This document shows positions 1-6,785 of a stretch of DNA of 6,785 nt, piece by piece. The DNA lies in contig JALWEA010000594.1 of NCBI GenBank assembly GCA_027039465.1, forward strand, positions 1 through 6,785, written 5' to 3'. Numbering within the stretch: position 1 is the stretch's first letter; the number at the start of each line of letters is the position of its first letter. The notes beneath the pieces were generated by a model, which worked only from the letters and a program-made list of their open reading frames with translations, was not told the origin of the DNA and made no database searches. The stretch comes from Calditrichia bacterium (GTDB lineage Bacteria > Calditrichota > Calditrichia > Calditrichales > Calditrichaceae). Position numbers and translations under genes: made by a program.

Positions 1-3000
1 AATGTAATCCGTATTGTCTATTTTTAAATTTACCGTATGGTGCAAATCCACCCCGTTGGCATCCTGTAACAGAATCCCCATGGTCGGTTGCCTTGGTACC
101 AGCATTCCACTGAGCAAAGGCCGCCCGTTTACCGTAATTTCCAGCATCGGTTGTTGGTTATCTTTGGAATAAAAAACGGCAAACAAACCGGAACCCGTTA
201 TTTTGGCCGAAAGAGTATTGAAAGCGACCCATTGACTTTTCTGAGCCATCCAGGCATTGGCCGTCGGATCATAGCGATAAATTGACATACGTTCCCGGTT
301 AAGGCCCTTCAATTGAACGGTGTCTAAAGTTACCGATAAATCCCCGTTTACTTTATTTTCAACATTCGAATTCATGAATTCCAGTTTCAAACCCGTAGAA
401 TCACCATTGGCGGTCAACGGAATATACCGCAAATCATATTGATGGGCCTTTGAAAATTGTTCATTGATATTTTGACTGATGAATTTGAACAGCGTTTTCT
501 CCGGAACCCCTGAGACAGGAATTTCAAGCTGCCATGAATCGGCCAAAGCAACTTTTTGATGGGTCTGCTCATCAAGACTTGTACCAACCTGCGGACTGAC
601 CGTCAAATAATTTAAAAATAAATTTGTCTGTAAAATATTATTGACTTCATTACGTTCTTCAATCAAAGAATCGGGATCAGCAACAATTTTAATTTGGTGA
701 TACGGAGTGTATTTCAAATCGGGTGGCATAGTGATCCGGATCTGCTTTTCTTCATTTCCATTAAGATCAATCGATTTTGTGGTAAAAGGTTGATCTTGTT
801 TCACTTTGTCATCATAACAAGCCAATACCACTGAATTCACTTTAACATTAGAATTATTCTTGACTTTAAAAAGAAGCTGCAAATTACTTTGTCCACCCCA
901 GGTAATACTTCCTGGGACAATTAAAATATCGGGCCTGGGATCCTTGACTTCCAATTGCTTACGATGTTCAATAACAATCTGACCGCTTTTGGTTTGCATG
1001 CGCACATCAAAAATCTTTTTACCACCCGTACTAAATCCGGGAAACGGTTCGATCGATTGAAATAAACTATCATTCATTTTTTTCAACGGGATAACTTGCG
1101 CATAATTCTGATAGCCTTCTGCATCCGTTAGGTTGATGATAGACATTGCCTCTACGGGATCGTCACCCGAAAAGACCGATATTTTAAATGTAATGGAATC
1201 CATAACCTGCGGATTCGCGGGTAATGTTCTAATCGTATGAATGAGCGGCTGCCCAACGGCAATTTTTACTTCACCGTGCGCATTATTGTCCGGGCCCGGG
1301 GCAAATACTTTGACCCTCAGTGTTTGGTCGGCCATATCATCGGGCACGACAAAAGGAATTGTAACTTGATCTGCGGAAGCTTGAGTTTGTGTTTTATAAA
1401 CTTTGTAGTTTTCTTCATCCGTAACTTCAAGTTGCACTTGCGCATCGGTAGGTAAATTATTAATGGTAATATTAACTTGATCTCCGGGCAAAGCGGACGG
1501 TTTATCAACTTCAACGTCTAATGTTGCTTTGGGTTGCACAATGTGAATGGCCGGATCACCGAACAAATTATATTGGGAGACTTGAGAATGTCTGATGGTG
1601 CCGTATCCAAACGTGTAAAAACGCCCGTCTTCAGTGTAATAAAATGGATTGGCCAAATAAAAGATCTTCATTAAATAAACCGCCTGTCCAATGGTCAAAT
1701 CGGGATTCCACAAATAATCGAAGAGCCCCCATTCTATGGCATAATCGTTGTAAATCCAACCGACTCCGGAAGACCCCAAAAAGGCAATAGCACCTTTCTT
1801 TTCACCCAAAAGCAAGGCCTCTCCCAATGAACTCCTGCCGACATTTCCGAAGCTCCCGGTAAAACAGGTCATGCTGGAAATAAACGGTAATTTGTATCCA
1901 TTGTTAAGTTGCTCCGCTTCTTGAAGCCCCATTAGCCCGGCATCGGCCCAAATGGCACCCCCGCCGTGGCCCACAAAATTCACATAGGACAAACCCTGAT
2001 CAAAATAATCAATTACATCACGTGAATTACCAAAATGAGGGTCGGGATTGCGATTAGCGTTTTTAATGGAATTAATCTGTTCCGCAAAAAAACCTGCGGG
2101 CAAACGATAATGAATCAAGCGCAAACTTTGCGTGCGGAAAACCGGCTTATTCGTCAAATATTCCTTAGTACCGTCATAACCGGAAAGGAATAAAGTTCGG
2201 TTAACCCAATCTCCCGAGGCTTCGGATGAATAATTTTCCAATTTATCCAAATAATTTTTCAGATCGTAAACCGAACCGGCCGGAATACGGCTAACCACAA
2301 CTTCCGGGATGTAATCGTCCCCTTCCAAAAGCGCGTATTGATAATCCGATTCCGCAGCACCGTATTTTAAAGTCTGATAATATATCGTCGGTACCAAATC
2401 GGCATTTGAACGATAGTTACCGGCTGCGTCGCCGACTAGTACCACATACTCAAGAGGCGTTGACGCATCCCAATGTTCATAAGCGTAACGAATAAAATCC
2501 TTAATGGCCAAAGGCGATTTGATTCCGTAATTAAACAAATCGTAAATGTCACGCACCGTTACAATTTGCACATGATAGCCCTGTGCTTCTTTAAAAGATT
2601 TTAATTGCTGGCATTCCTTACTTAAAAGATCATGGGTAATAATCAAATAATCCGCGGTATTTGAAGCATCCAGTAATGATTTTTGCGGATCTTCTTCCTG
2701 CCACGGTCGGTAGGCTTCGATGGAAAGTACTTTTTTCTTCTGATCATCGGTCAGGGCAACGTATTGTACCGCAGGATCGACAATTTCATCTTGGAAACTT
2801 AAACCGTAAGAAAATTCCTTTGTCTTCTCGTCGGTAACGGGCTTCACTTCCACATTCATGATTTTGCTGATGCCCAATTTGTATACATCAATTTTATCTT
2901 TTGTAAAGCCGTCCACATTAAATTGAATCTTATCGCCCAACTTGACATAACGCCCGTCGAAAAAATCGCGATCCACATGGAACTTCAAATAATCATGATC

Positions 3001-4536
3001 AGCCTTGTACAAATGTAAATAGCTAATGTTAAACCAATTCAGTAATACAATATCCGTAACTCCGCTTTGGAACATATCCACTTCCAAGCGATTTGTGCCG
3101 TCATTTAAAATAGACTGGTCGATTTTTACAGCAGAATCGGCATTGGTAATCATCCATTTGTATTGGTCTTTCCAGCCGTCTTCAGGCATGACCTGGCCGA
3201 CCAATCGTGCGACATTTCCTTTGCCACGCAATTTAATTGCAACCTGATGCCCTCTAAGAGGATTGTTTGCGGCGCCATAATACGACTTGCCACGTAACAT
3301 GCCCCACACCGTAACATCCGCACCGAAATCCGCCGGATGCGGCAAATAGAAATCGTAGCCAATGCTTCCTGGGGCAGAGACACCGGTATCATAATAATAC
3401 TGATCAATTTCGTAAGCAGGACGATTGACTAGGGACAAAGTGTGCCCAAATTTTTGTGAGGAATTATTCTGCTCAAAATGAAGAGTATCTTTAAAAGCGA
3501 ACGGGCTGATTACCAGTTGATTCCTAGAGGTCGTAATTCCACCACTCTCTTCCAAAAGGCGCAGACCTTTTCTCTGGGTATAAACCAGCCAATAAACATT
3601 CGTATCACTGAAAGGATCGGAATAAAGCTCGGGATATTCATCATAGAATGTCTTTTGATTCTTTTCGCCCCAAAACTCAATGTAATCGTTTTCATCGAAC
3701 GAGAAATCTTTTTCTCCCTGAATATAAATGGGGATTTCCCGTCCCTTATTATAAAGGCTCAAATGAGTCGGATCGATTTTTTCTACGGGAAAGCCCGCCT
3801 GAACCAATTCATCGTAAGTAACCTTGTAAATACCGTCTTCTTTCACCTTCAATTTGAAAACAATATCATTTTGTAGAACAGATTGCCAATCTTCATATTT
3901 TTGCACCGGAGTTTGTGCAGCGGCAATCGTTGCTTTTTCGGCAGAGGGCGAAGCATATATTTGATTCGATGAATTTAATAAAAGTGCTTTGGTGAGCGTT
4001 TTGTCAATTCTGCTCGGTTCCGCCATTCCATAAGTTTTCTTTAAGGATCCGCCTGTTTTTTTACCGATAGCCACTTCTAATGATTTAAGATAGGTTAAAT
4101 TTTGATGGTTAGCACTAACTTTAACCGGAAAAATCGTCAATGCCAGAACGGGCATTTGGCCCATTTCACCTAAATACTTTACTTGCACCCAAGAATTGAG
4201 ATTTTGCCCCTTGAGATTAGGATCATTTGAAAAGGAATAGCGTTTTACCTGTTTTTGTCCGGTTTGTACCGAGATAACGGAAACGGAAGGCGTTGCCGAA
4301 ACACTAAGATTAAAAAACTTTACGATTGCCGGAAGGTAATTATTATTGTTATCAAGGGTAAAAACGGCCTGATCGTATCGGGCCGTTATTCCATTGTCTT
4401 CTTTTGTCAGCTCCGGTGTATCAAATTTAATTTTTAAATGTAAATAACTTGGAGTCTGTTCAATAATTTTGAATGAATAATTTGCACAAAATACAAATTG
4501 AATGCTTAAGAGGATCAGAAAAAATATTTTTTTCAT
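1..4536 (-). CDS. Gingipain-family (C25) secreted cysteine peptidase, multidomain, C-terminus cut by the window edge
   Basis: Predicted exported cysteine endopeptidase of family C25 (gingipain/PorU-like). The frame is open for 1512 codons from the ATG at 4536 and leaves the window without a stop. Seen in order: a signal peptide (residues 1-18, KK then a hydrophobic run; Cys17 does not sit in a good lipobox); an N-terminal beta-rich region with the tract LTIFPVKVSA, resembling C25 prodomains; a PorU-like segment at about 225-345 (EDGIYKVTYDEL, DYIEFWGE, NVYWLVY at 313); a probable beta-sandwich at about 365-530; the C25 catalytic domain at about 628-1002, with VLVGDA near 700, SDYQYA at 730, SRIPAG near 750, catalytic His857 in FVGHGGG, Cys891 in SSMTCFTGSF, and the closing LFGDPAIHI near 991. 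Two Ig-like beta domains (about 1005-1200), a CARDB-like domain (about 1202-1305, ending IEERNEVNN) and further beta-rich sequence follow. The His-Cys spacing of 34 is close to that of gingipains. The dyad is intact, so it is probably active. Type IX secretion is inferred from the family; the C-terminal sorting domain would lie beyond the edge. It is longer than typical PorU and carries CARDB, so it is more likely a C25 effector or adhesin-protease than the PorU sortase itself. No Shine-Dalgarno precedes the ATG. Confidence 0.93.
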   Translation of the reverse strand, partial: MKKIFFLILLSIQFVFCANYSFKIIEQTPSYLHLKIKFDTPELTKEDNGITARYDQAVFTLDNNNNYLPAIVKFFNLSVSATPSVSVISVQTGQKQVKRYSFSNDPNLKGQNLNSWVQVKYLGEMGQMPVLALTIFPVKVSANHQNLTYLKSLEVAIGKKTGGSLKKTYGMAEPSRIDKTLTKALLLNSSNQIYASPSAEKATIAAAQTPVQKYEDWQSVLQNDIVFKLKVKEDGIYKVTYDELVQAGFPVEKIDPTHLSLYNKGREIPIYIQGEKDFSFDENDYIEFWGEKNQKTFYDEYPELYSDPFSDTNVYWLVYTQRKGLRLLEESGGITTSRNQLVISPFAFKDTLHFEQNNSSQKFGHTLSLVNRPAYEIDQYYYDTGVSAPGSIGYDFYLPHPADFGADVTVWGMLRGKSYYGAANNPLRGHQVAIKLRGKGNVARLVGQVMPEDGWKDQYKWMITNADSAVKIDQSILNDGTNRLEVDMFQSGVTDIVLLNWFNISYLHLYKADHDYLKFHVDRDFFDGRYVKLGDKIQFNVDGFTKDKIDVYKLGISKIMNVEVKPVTDEKTKEFSYGLSFQDEIVDPAVQYVALTDDQKKKVLSIEAYRPWQEEDPQKSLLDASNTADYLIITHDLLSKECQQLKSFKEAQGYHVQIVTVRDIYDLFNYGIKSPLAIKDFIRYAYEHWDASTPLEYVVLVGDAAGNYRSNADLVPTIYYQTLKYGAAESDYQYALLEGDDYIPEVVVSRIPAGSVYDLKNYLDKLENYSSEASGDWVNRTLFLSGYDGTKEYLTNKPVFRTQSLRLIHYRLPAGFFAEQINSIKNANRNPDPHFGNSRDVIDYFDQGLSYVNFVGHGGGAIWADAGLMGLQEAEQLNNGYKLPFISSMTCFTGSFGNVGRSSLGEALLLGEKKGAIAFLGSSGVGWIYNDYAIEWGLFDYLWNPDLTIGQAVYLMKIFYLANPFYYTEDGRFYTFGYGTIRHSQVSQYNLFGDPAIHIVQPKATLDVEVDKPSALPGDQVNITINNLPTDAQVQLEVTDEENYKVYKTQTQASADQVTIPFVVPDDMADQTLRVKVFAPGPDNNAHGEVKIAVGQPLIHTIRTLPANPQVMDSITFKISVFSGDDPVEAMSIINLTDAEGYQNYAQVIPLKKMNDSLFQSIEPFPGFSTGGKKIFDVRMQTKSGQIVIEHRKQLEVKDPRPDILIVPGSITWGGQSNLQLLFKVKNNSNVKVNSVVLACYDDKVKQDQPFTTKSIDLNGNEEKQIRITMPPDLKYTPYHQIKIVADPDSLIEERNEVNNILQTNLFLNYLTVSPQVGTSLDEQTHQKVALADSWQLEIPVSGVPEKTLFKFISQNINEQFSKAHQYDLRYIPLTANGDSTGLKLEFMNSNVENKVNGDLSVTLDTVQLKGLNRERMSIYRYDPTANAWMAQKSQWVAFNTLSAKITGSGLFAVFYSKDNQQPMLEITVNGRPLLSGMLVPRQPTMGILLQDANGVDLHHTVNLKIDNTDYI

Positions 4537-4572
4537 TTTATTCGAAACCGGTAATTTTTAAATTAAAATCAT

Positions 4573-4581
4573 TTTATATCA
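4573..4581 (-). promoter_or_regulatory. Candidate extended -10 promoter for the C25 peptidase gene
   Basis: On the minus strand this reads TGATATAAA, matching the extended -10 pattern TGnTATAAT at all but the last base. It lies 36 bases before the peptidase ATG, which would give a leader of about 30 bases. No good -35 hexamer sits 16-18 bases upstream; an extended -10 can work without one. The surroundings are very AT-rich, so a chance match is possible, and a Bacteroidota-type sigma factor would prefer a different -7 motif. Confidence 0.3.
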
Positions 4582-4667
4582 GATAACATTAATTTTCATT
4601 GATAAATGTCACTGGTATCCACTCTGCTCCAATTCCCGATCGGAACTTCTCATTCTATTTTTACGGA

Positions 4668-5477
4668 TTATTGAGTATCGGCAGAAGCTGAAAAAATTTG
4701 AGATATTTTACCGTGCGGTTTCGGTGTGTAAATTTCGTTCAACCGTTTGCGTAACATGCTTTCCGTCAATCCGCGTACCAATTTCCCGTTTTCCGCGTAA
4801 GAAATCATTCCCGTTTCCTCCGAGACCACAATAATAAAAGCATCGGTTTGTTCTGAAAGTCCTAGTGCGGCACGATGCCGCGTACCGAGCGCCGGATCGA
4901 TATTGGGATTTTGTGACAAAGGAAGCACCGTTTTAGCTGCAACGATAATATCATTTTGAATGATCATAGCGCCGTCGTGAAGCGGCGAACGCGGGTTGAA
5001 TATCGAGCTGATTAACTGTCGCGTAACCTTGGCCTGAATTTCAATACCGGTATCGATGATGGACTTTAAGCCCATGTCTCGCTCAATAACAATCAAAGCG
5101 CCAAAGTTTTTACTTGACAACTCCAAAACCGCTGCCACAATTTCGTCAATGAATTCCAGATTACCAACCTTAACAAATTTTTGGATGATTCGACTCTGCC
5201 CGATAAAGACAAGCAACCGGCGTAATTCCGGTTGAAAAAGGATAACGAAGGCCAACACCCAAACCGTTTTCAAACTAGACATAATCCAGGTTAACGCACT
5301 CATGCTGAGCAGTTCACCGATGATCGAAATAATGATAATAACCAGTAACCCGGTAAACATACGGATAGCAATGGTACCCTGCAAAAAAATGTACAATTCG
5401 TAAAAAATCCAGGTTACGATCAATATGTCAATGACATCGATAATCGTTACCGGAATAAAACCGATTCTAAACAGCAT
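4668..5477 (-). CDS. cdaA: Diadenylate cyclase CdaA (c-di-AMP synthase, DAC/DisA_N domain), membrane-bound
   Basis: Makes cyclic di-AMP from two ATP at the inner face of the cytoplasmic membrane. The 269-residue length is normal for CdaA (also called DacA or YbbP). Three hydrophobic segments at about 10-32, 36-58 and 62-84 form the membrane anchor, followed by a charged linker and the DAC domain (about 100-255). The two signature motifs are intact: DGA at 168-170 in SPLHDGAMI, and RHR at 200-202 in GTRHRAALGLSE; catalytic competence is therefore expected. The ATG at 5477 is the first start after an in-frame TAA; AAGGG at 5489-5493 is a plausible ribosome binding site 11 bases upstream. It follows folP by 122 bases, a pairing I recall from Bacteroidota and related phyla, whereas Firmicutes usually place cdaA before cdaR and glmM. 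Neither a CdaR-like (YbbR) regulator nor a c-di-AMP phosphodiesterase is in the window. The short tail after residue 255 is Ser/Ala-rich and not conserved in my recollection of the family. Confidence 0.96.
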   Translation of the reverse strand: MLFRIGFIPVTIIDVIDILIVTWIFYELYIFLQGTIAIRMFTGLLVIIIISIIGELLSMSALTWIMSSLKTVWVLAFVILFQPELRRLLVFIGQSRIIQKFVKVGNLEFIDEIVAAVLELSSKNFGALIVIERDMGLKSIIDTGIEIQAKVTRQLISSIFNPRSPLHDGAMIIQNDIIVAAKTVLPLSQNPNIDPALGTRHRAALGLSEQTDAFIIVVSEETGMISYAENGKLVRGLTESMLRKRLNEIYTPKPHGKISQIFSASADTQ

Positions 5478-5502
5478 GAATGCTTTTTCCCTTTATCTAC
5501 CA

Positions 5503-5508
5503 TTTATA
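5503..5508 (-). promoter_or_regulatory. Weak candidate -10 element ahead of cdaA
   Basis: The minus strand reads TATAAA 25 bases before the cdaA ATG. The hexamer 17 bases upstream is TTTAAG, a poor -35. If used, it would allow cdaA to be transcribed separately from folP with a short leader of under 20 bases. Read-through from folP is at least as likely, since no convincing terminator separates them. Confidence 0.18.
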
Positions 5509-5521
5509 ATCCGTTAATCCG
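5506..5521. repeat. Two tandem copies of an 8-base unit, (A/T)TAATCCG
   Basis: The plus strand reads ATAATCCG then TTAATCCG with no spacer; the copies differ only at the first base. They lie in the folP-cdaA gap and overlap the weak -10 candidate by three bases, extending into its spacer. This could be a small direct-repeat operator, but two copies of 8 bases in AT-rich DNA can arise by chance. Confidence 0.4.
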
Positions 5522-5599
5522 AATAAACTTAAAAATTCCAACCCATGAACGGCCTGTAAAATTCCCGTTCAAATTCCGTTCTCAAATACGTCTTCTCTA

Positions 5600-6751
5600 T
5601 TAACCGTTTGGCCATTGGCCCGCCGCCACGGCCCTGAACATGGTCAAAACGTCTTTGGTGGCAGCCACATCATGGACACGCACAATTTGCGCGCCGTTTT
5701 GCACGGCGATCAATTGCGTAGCCAAACTGCCGAAAAGACGCCGCTCGGTTTCTTTGTTCAATACCGCTCCGATGAATGATTTGCGGGAGGTACCCATTAA
5801 AATCGGCCGTTTTAGAAAAGTAAAGTCTTTTAAGTCACGAAGCAACTGTAAATTGTCGGAAAGGCGTTTACCGAAACCAATGCCAGGATCAATGGCGATC
5901 ATTTCAATCCCCGCTTCGGAAAGTGCCCGAATACGTTCTTCAAAATAAACAAATATTTCTTCTACCACATCATCGTAATGTGGATTTTTTTGCATGTTGC
6001 GCGGCGTGCCTTTGATGTGCATGACGATCAACGGGCAATTTTCTTTTTTGGCTACAGAAAGCATTTCCGGATCAAAACGCGCACCGCTGATATCATTGAT
6101 CATATCCGCACCCGCCTTAAGCGCTTCCCGCGCTACCGCACTTTTGTAGGTGTCAACCGAAATCAAAACGTCGCTTCGTTGCCGAATGGCCTTAATGACC
6201 GGCACAACACGCGCTATTTCTTCTTCCTGTGCGACCGGTTCGGCTCCGGGACGGGTTGATTCACCTCCGATGTCGATAATATCCGCACCTTCCCGCTCCA
6301 TTTGCAGGGCACGTTGCACCGCACGTTCCGGATCGTAAAATTTTCCACCGTCGCTAAATGAATCCGGAGTGACATTTAGAATCCCCATTACAAACGGCGC
6401 TTTTTCAAAGTCCAGTACGCGACCATGCCCCCACTTCCAAACCGGCAATGATTGCGGCCCGGCAAACGACTCCATTGCCCGAACCGCGTCTTTGAAAAAG
6501 TCGGGAACCATTTCAAATTGCATCGATTGACCGACTTTCAACAGTACCTGCCCTTTCAAATCATCGGTTTGTAAAAACAGCGGTCCGTTAATTTTCGGCA
6601 CCATTTTAAGTGCGTTAATTTGAGTGGAATTTAACGAAGTGACTTCAAACAGAACCTGCCCTACCCACAGGTCAGGAATGTTAATTCCGTACCTTTGGTT
6701 GAGTTGTAGAATTCTATTTTTTGACGTTAGATGAATCGGCCGCAAGCGCAT
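5600..6751 (-). CDS. folP: Dihydropteroate synthase FolP, long form with N-terminal extension
   Basis: Condenses 6-hydroxymethyl-7,8-dihydropterin diphosphate with p-aminobenzoate to give dihydropteroate in cytosolic folate synthesis; the family is the target of sulfonamides. The 383-residue protein carries a full TIM-barrel enzyme from about residue 118: MGILNVTPDSFSDGG (122-136, Asn126 at the metal/diphosphate site), GGESTRPGA (162-170), ISVDT with Asp200, IND with Asn219, MHIKGTP (244-250), DPGIGFGK (288-295), GTSRKSF with Lys324, and RVH with Arg358 and His360. All key pterin, pABA and phosphate residues are present. The first 115 or so residues are extra relative to the roughly 280-residue E. 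coli type; a similar extension occurs in long-form enzymes of some other bacteria and archaea, and the tract DDLKGQVLLKVGQS resembles it. The ATG at 6751 is the first start after an in-frame TGA near 6784. GGAGG at 6767-6771 is 15 bases upstream, rather far, so a later start is possible. Codirectional with cdaA downstream. Confidence 0.96.
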   Translation of the reverse strand: MRLRPIHLTSKNRILQLNQRYGINIPDLWVGQVLFEVTSLNSTQINALKMVPKINGPLFLQTDDLKGQVLLKVGQSMQFEMVPDFFKDAVRAMESFAGPQSLPVWKWGHGRVLDFEKAPFVMGILNVTPDSFSDGGKFYDPERAVQRALQMEREGADIIDIGGESTRPGAEPVAQEEEIARVVPVIKAIRQRSDVLISVDTYKSAVAREALKAGADMINDISGARFDPEMLSVAKKENCPLIVMHIKGTPRNMQKNPHYDDVVEEIFVYFEERIRALSEAGIEMIAIDPGIGFGKRLSDNLQLLRDLKDFTFLKRPILMGTSRKSFIGAVLNKETERRLFGSLATQLIAVQNGAQIVRVHDVAATKDVLTMFRAVAAGQWPNG

Positions 6752-6785
6752 GTTTTTTCTTCTGTTCCTCCATTTTCTTCAGAAC
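6714..6785 (-). CDS. 3' end of an upstream gene, product unidentified
   Basis: Twenty-three sense codons enter from the right edge and end at a TAG at 6714-6716. The tail is lysine-rich and charged (KKMEEQKKKHA, then DSSNVKK), looking like a disordered or helical C-terminus. It overlaps the folP start by 38 bases in another frame, and the GGAGG that may serve folP lies within it, which would fit translational coupling. FtsH commonly precedes folP in other bacteria and would be my first guess for identity, but nothing in these residues proves it. An open stretch this short could also be chance. Confidence 0.5.
   Translation of the reverse strand, partial: VLKKMEEQKKKHALAADSSNVKK

Noticed and set aside
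88..285. 65-codon plus-strand frame near the left edge
   Set aside because: It is opposite the peptidase frame, has no recognisable family, and its length is within chance expectation.
3150..3695. Short minus-strand frames inside the peptidase gene
   Set aside because: They are out of frame with the continuous 1512-codon reading and show no domain; no frameshift was found on reading every codon.
3478..3876. 132-codon open frame on the plus strand
   Set aside because: It lies wholly opposite the peptidase frame, which is open and has family motifs there (EDGIYKVTYDEL, DYIEFWGE). The plus-strand product has no recognisable motif.
4485..4487. Cys17 of the peptidase as a lipoprotein anchor
   Set aside because: The preceding residues are F-V-F, which does not fit a lipobox; ordinary signal peptidase I cleavage near residues 17-18 is more likely.
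1..4536. The peptidase as the type IX sortase PorU
   Set aside because: The PorU-like segment and C25 domain are shared, but the length and the CARDB-like and further domains after the protease are not what I expect of PorU. It cannot be fully excluded without the C-terminus.
4633..4645. Small inverted repeat TTCC-CGATC-GGAA after cdaA as a terminator or operator
   Set aside because: The stem is 4 base pairs and no T run follows; the core CCGATCGG palindrome is short enough to be chance.
5547..5570. Inverted repeat GAACGG...CCGTTC after folP as a terminator
   Set aside because: The stem is only 6 base pairs with a 12-base loop and no T run follows on the minus strand.
5640..6338. Several plus-strand open frames opposite folP
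   Set aside because: They are antisense shadows of a gene with every dihydropteroate synthase motif in place; their products are Arg/Ser-rich and motif-free.

Overview
All supported genes lie on the minus strand and read right to left: the last codons of an unidentified gene (right edge), folP (dihydropteroate synthase), cdaA (membrane c-di-AMP synthase), and a very large secreted cysteine peptidase of the gingipain family (C25) that fills the left two thirds of the window and runs off its left edge. No RNA gene, CRISPR array, insertion sequence or integrase was recognised. Plus-strand open frames are short and lie opposite these genes.

Layout. 6785-6714 is a probable 3' end of a gene with a lysine-rich tail, overlapping folP by 38 bases. 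6751-5600 is folP, a long-form enzyme whose TIM barrel follows an extension of about 115 residues. A 122-base gap (5599-5478) holds an 8-base tandem repeat and a weak promoter candidate. 5477-4668 is cdaA. A 131-base, AT-rich gap (4667-4537) holds a candidate extended -10 promoter. 4536-1 is the C25 peptidase, read codon by codon and found open over all 1512 codons in the window.

Organism. The moderate-to-low GC content, a huge C25 peptidase with PorU-like N-terminal architecture and a CARDB-like domain, the lack of a Shine-Dalgarno sequence before that gene, and the folP-cdaA pairing all suggest a Gram-negative member of the Bacteroidota/FCB supergroup, perhaps a Calditrichota-, Ignavibacteria- or KSB1-like lineage. 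This is inference; the window has no phylogenetic marker that settles it.

How the genes fit together. folP and cdaA look like a housekeeping pair (folate synthesis; c-di-AMP signalling linked to turgor and envelope control in other bacteria). The peptidase gene is codirectional but has its own leader and probably its own promoter, so it may be a neighbour rather than a functional partner. Its expected export route is Sec followed by type IX secretion, but the C-terminal end that would show a sorting signal is outside the window. I found no convincing undescribed multi-gene system here; the most interesting object is the multidomain peptidase.
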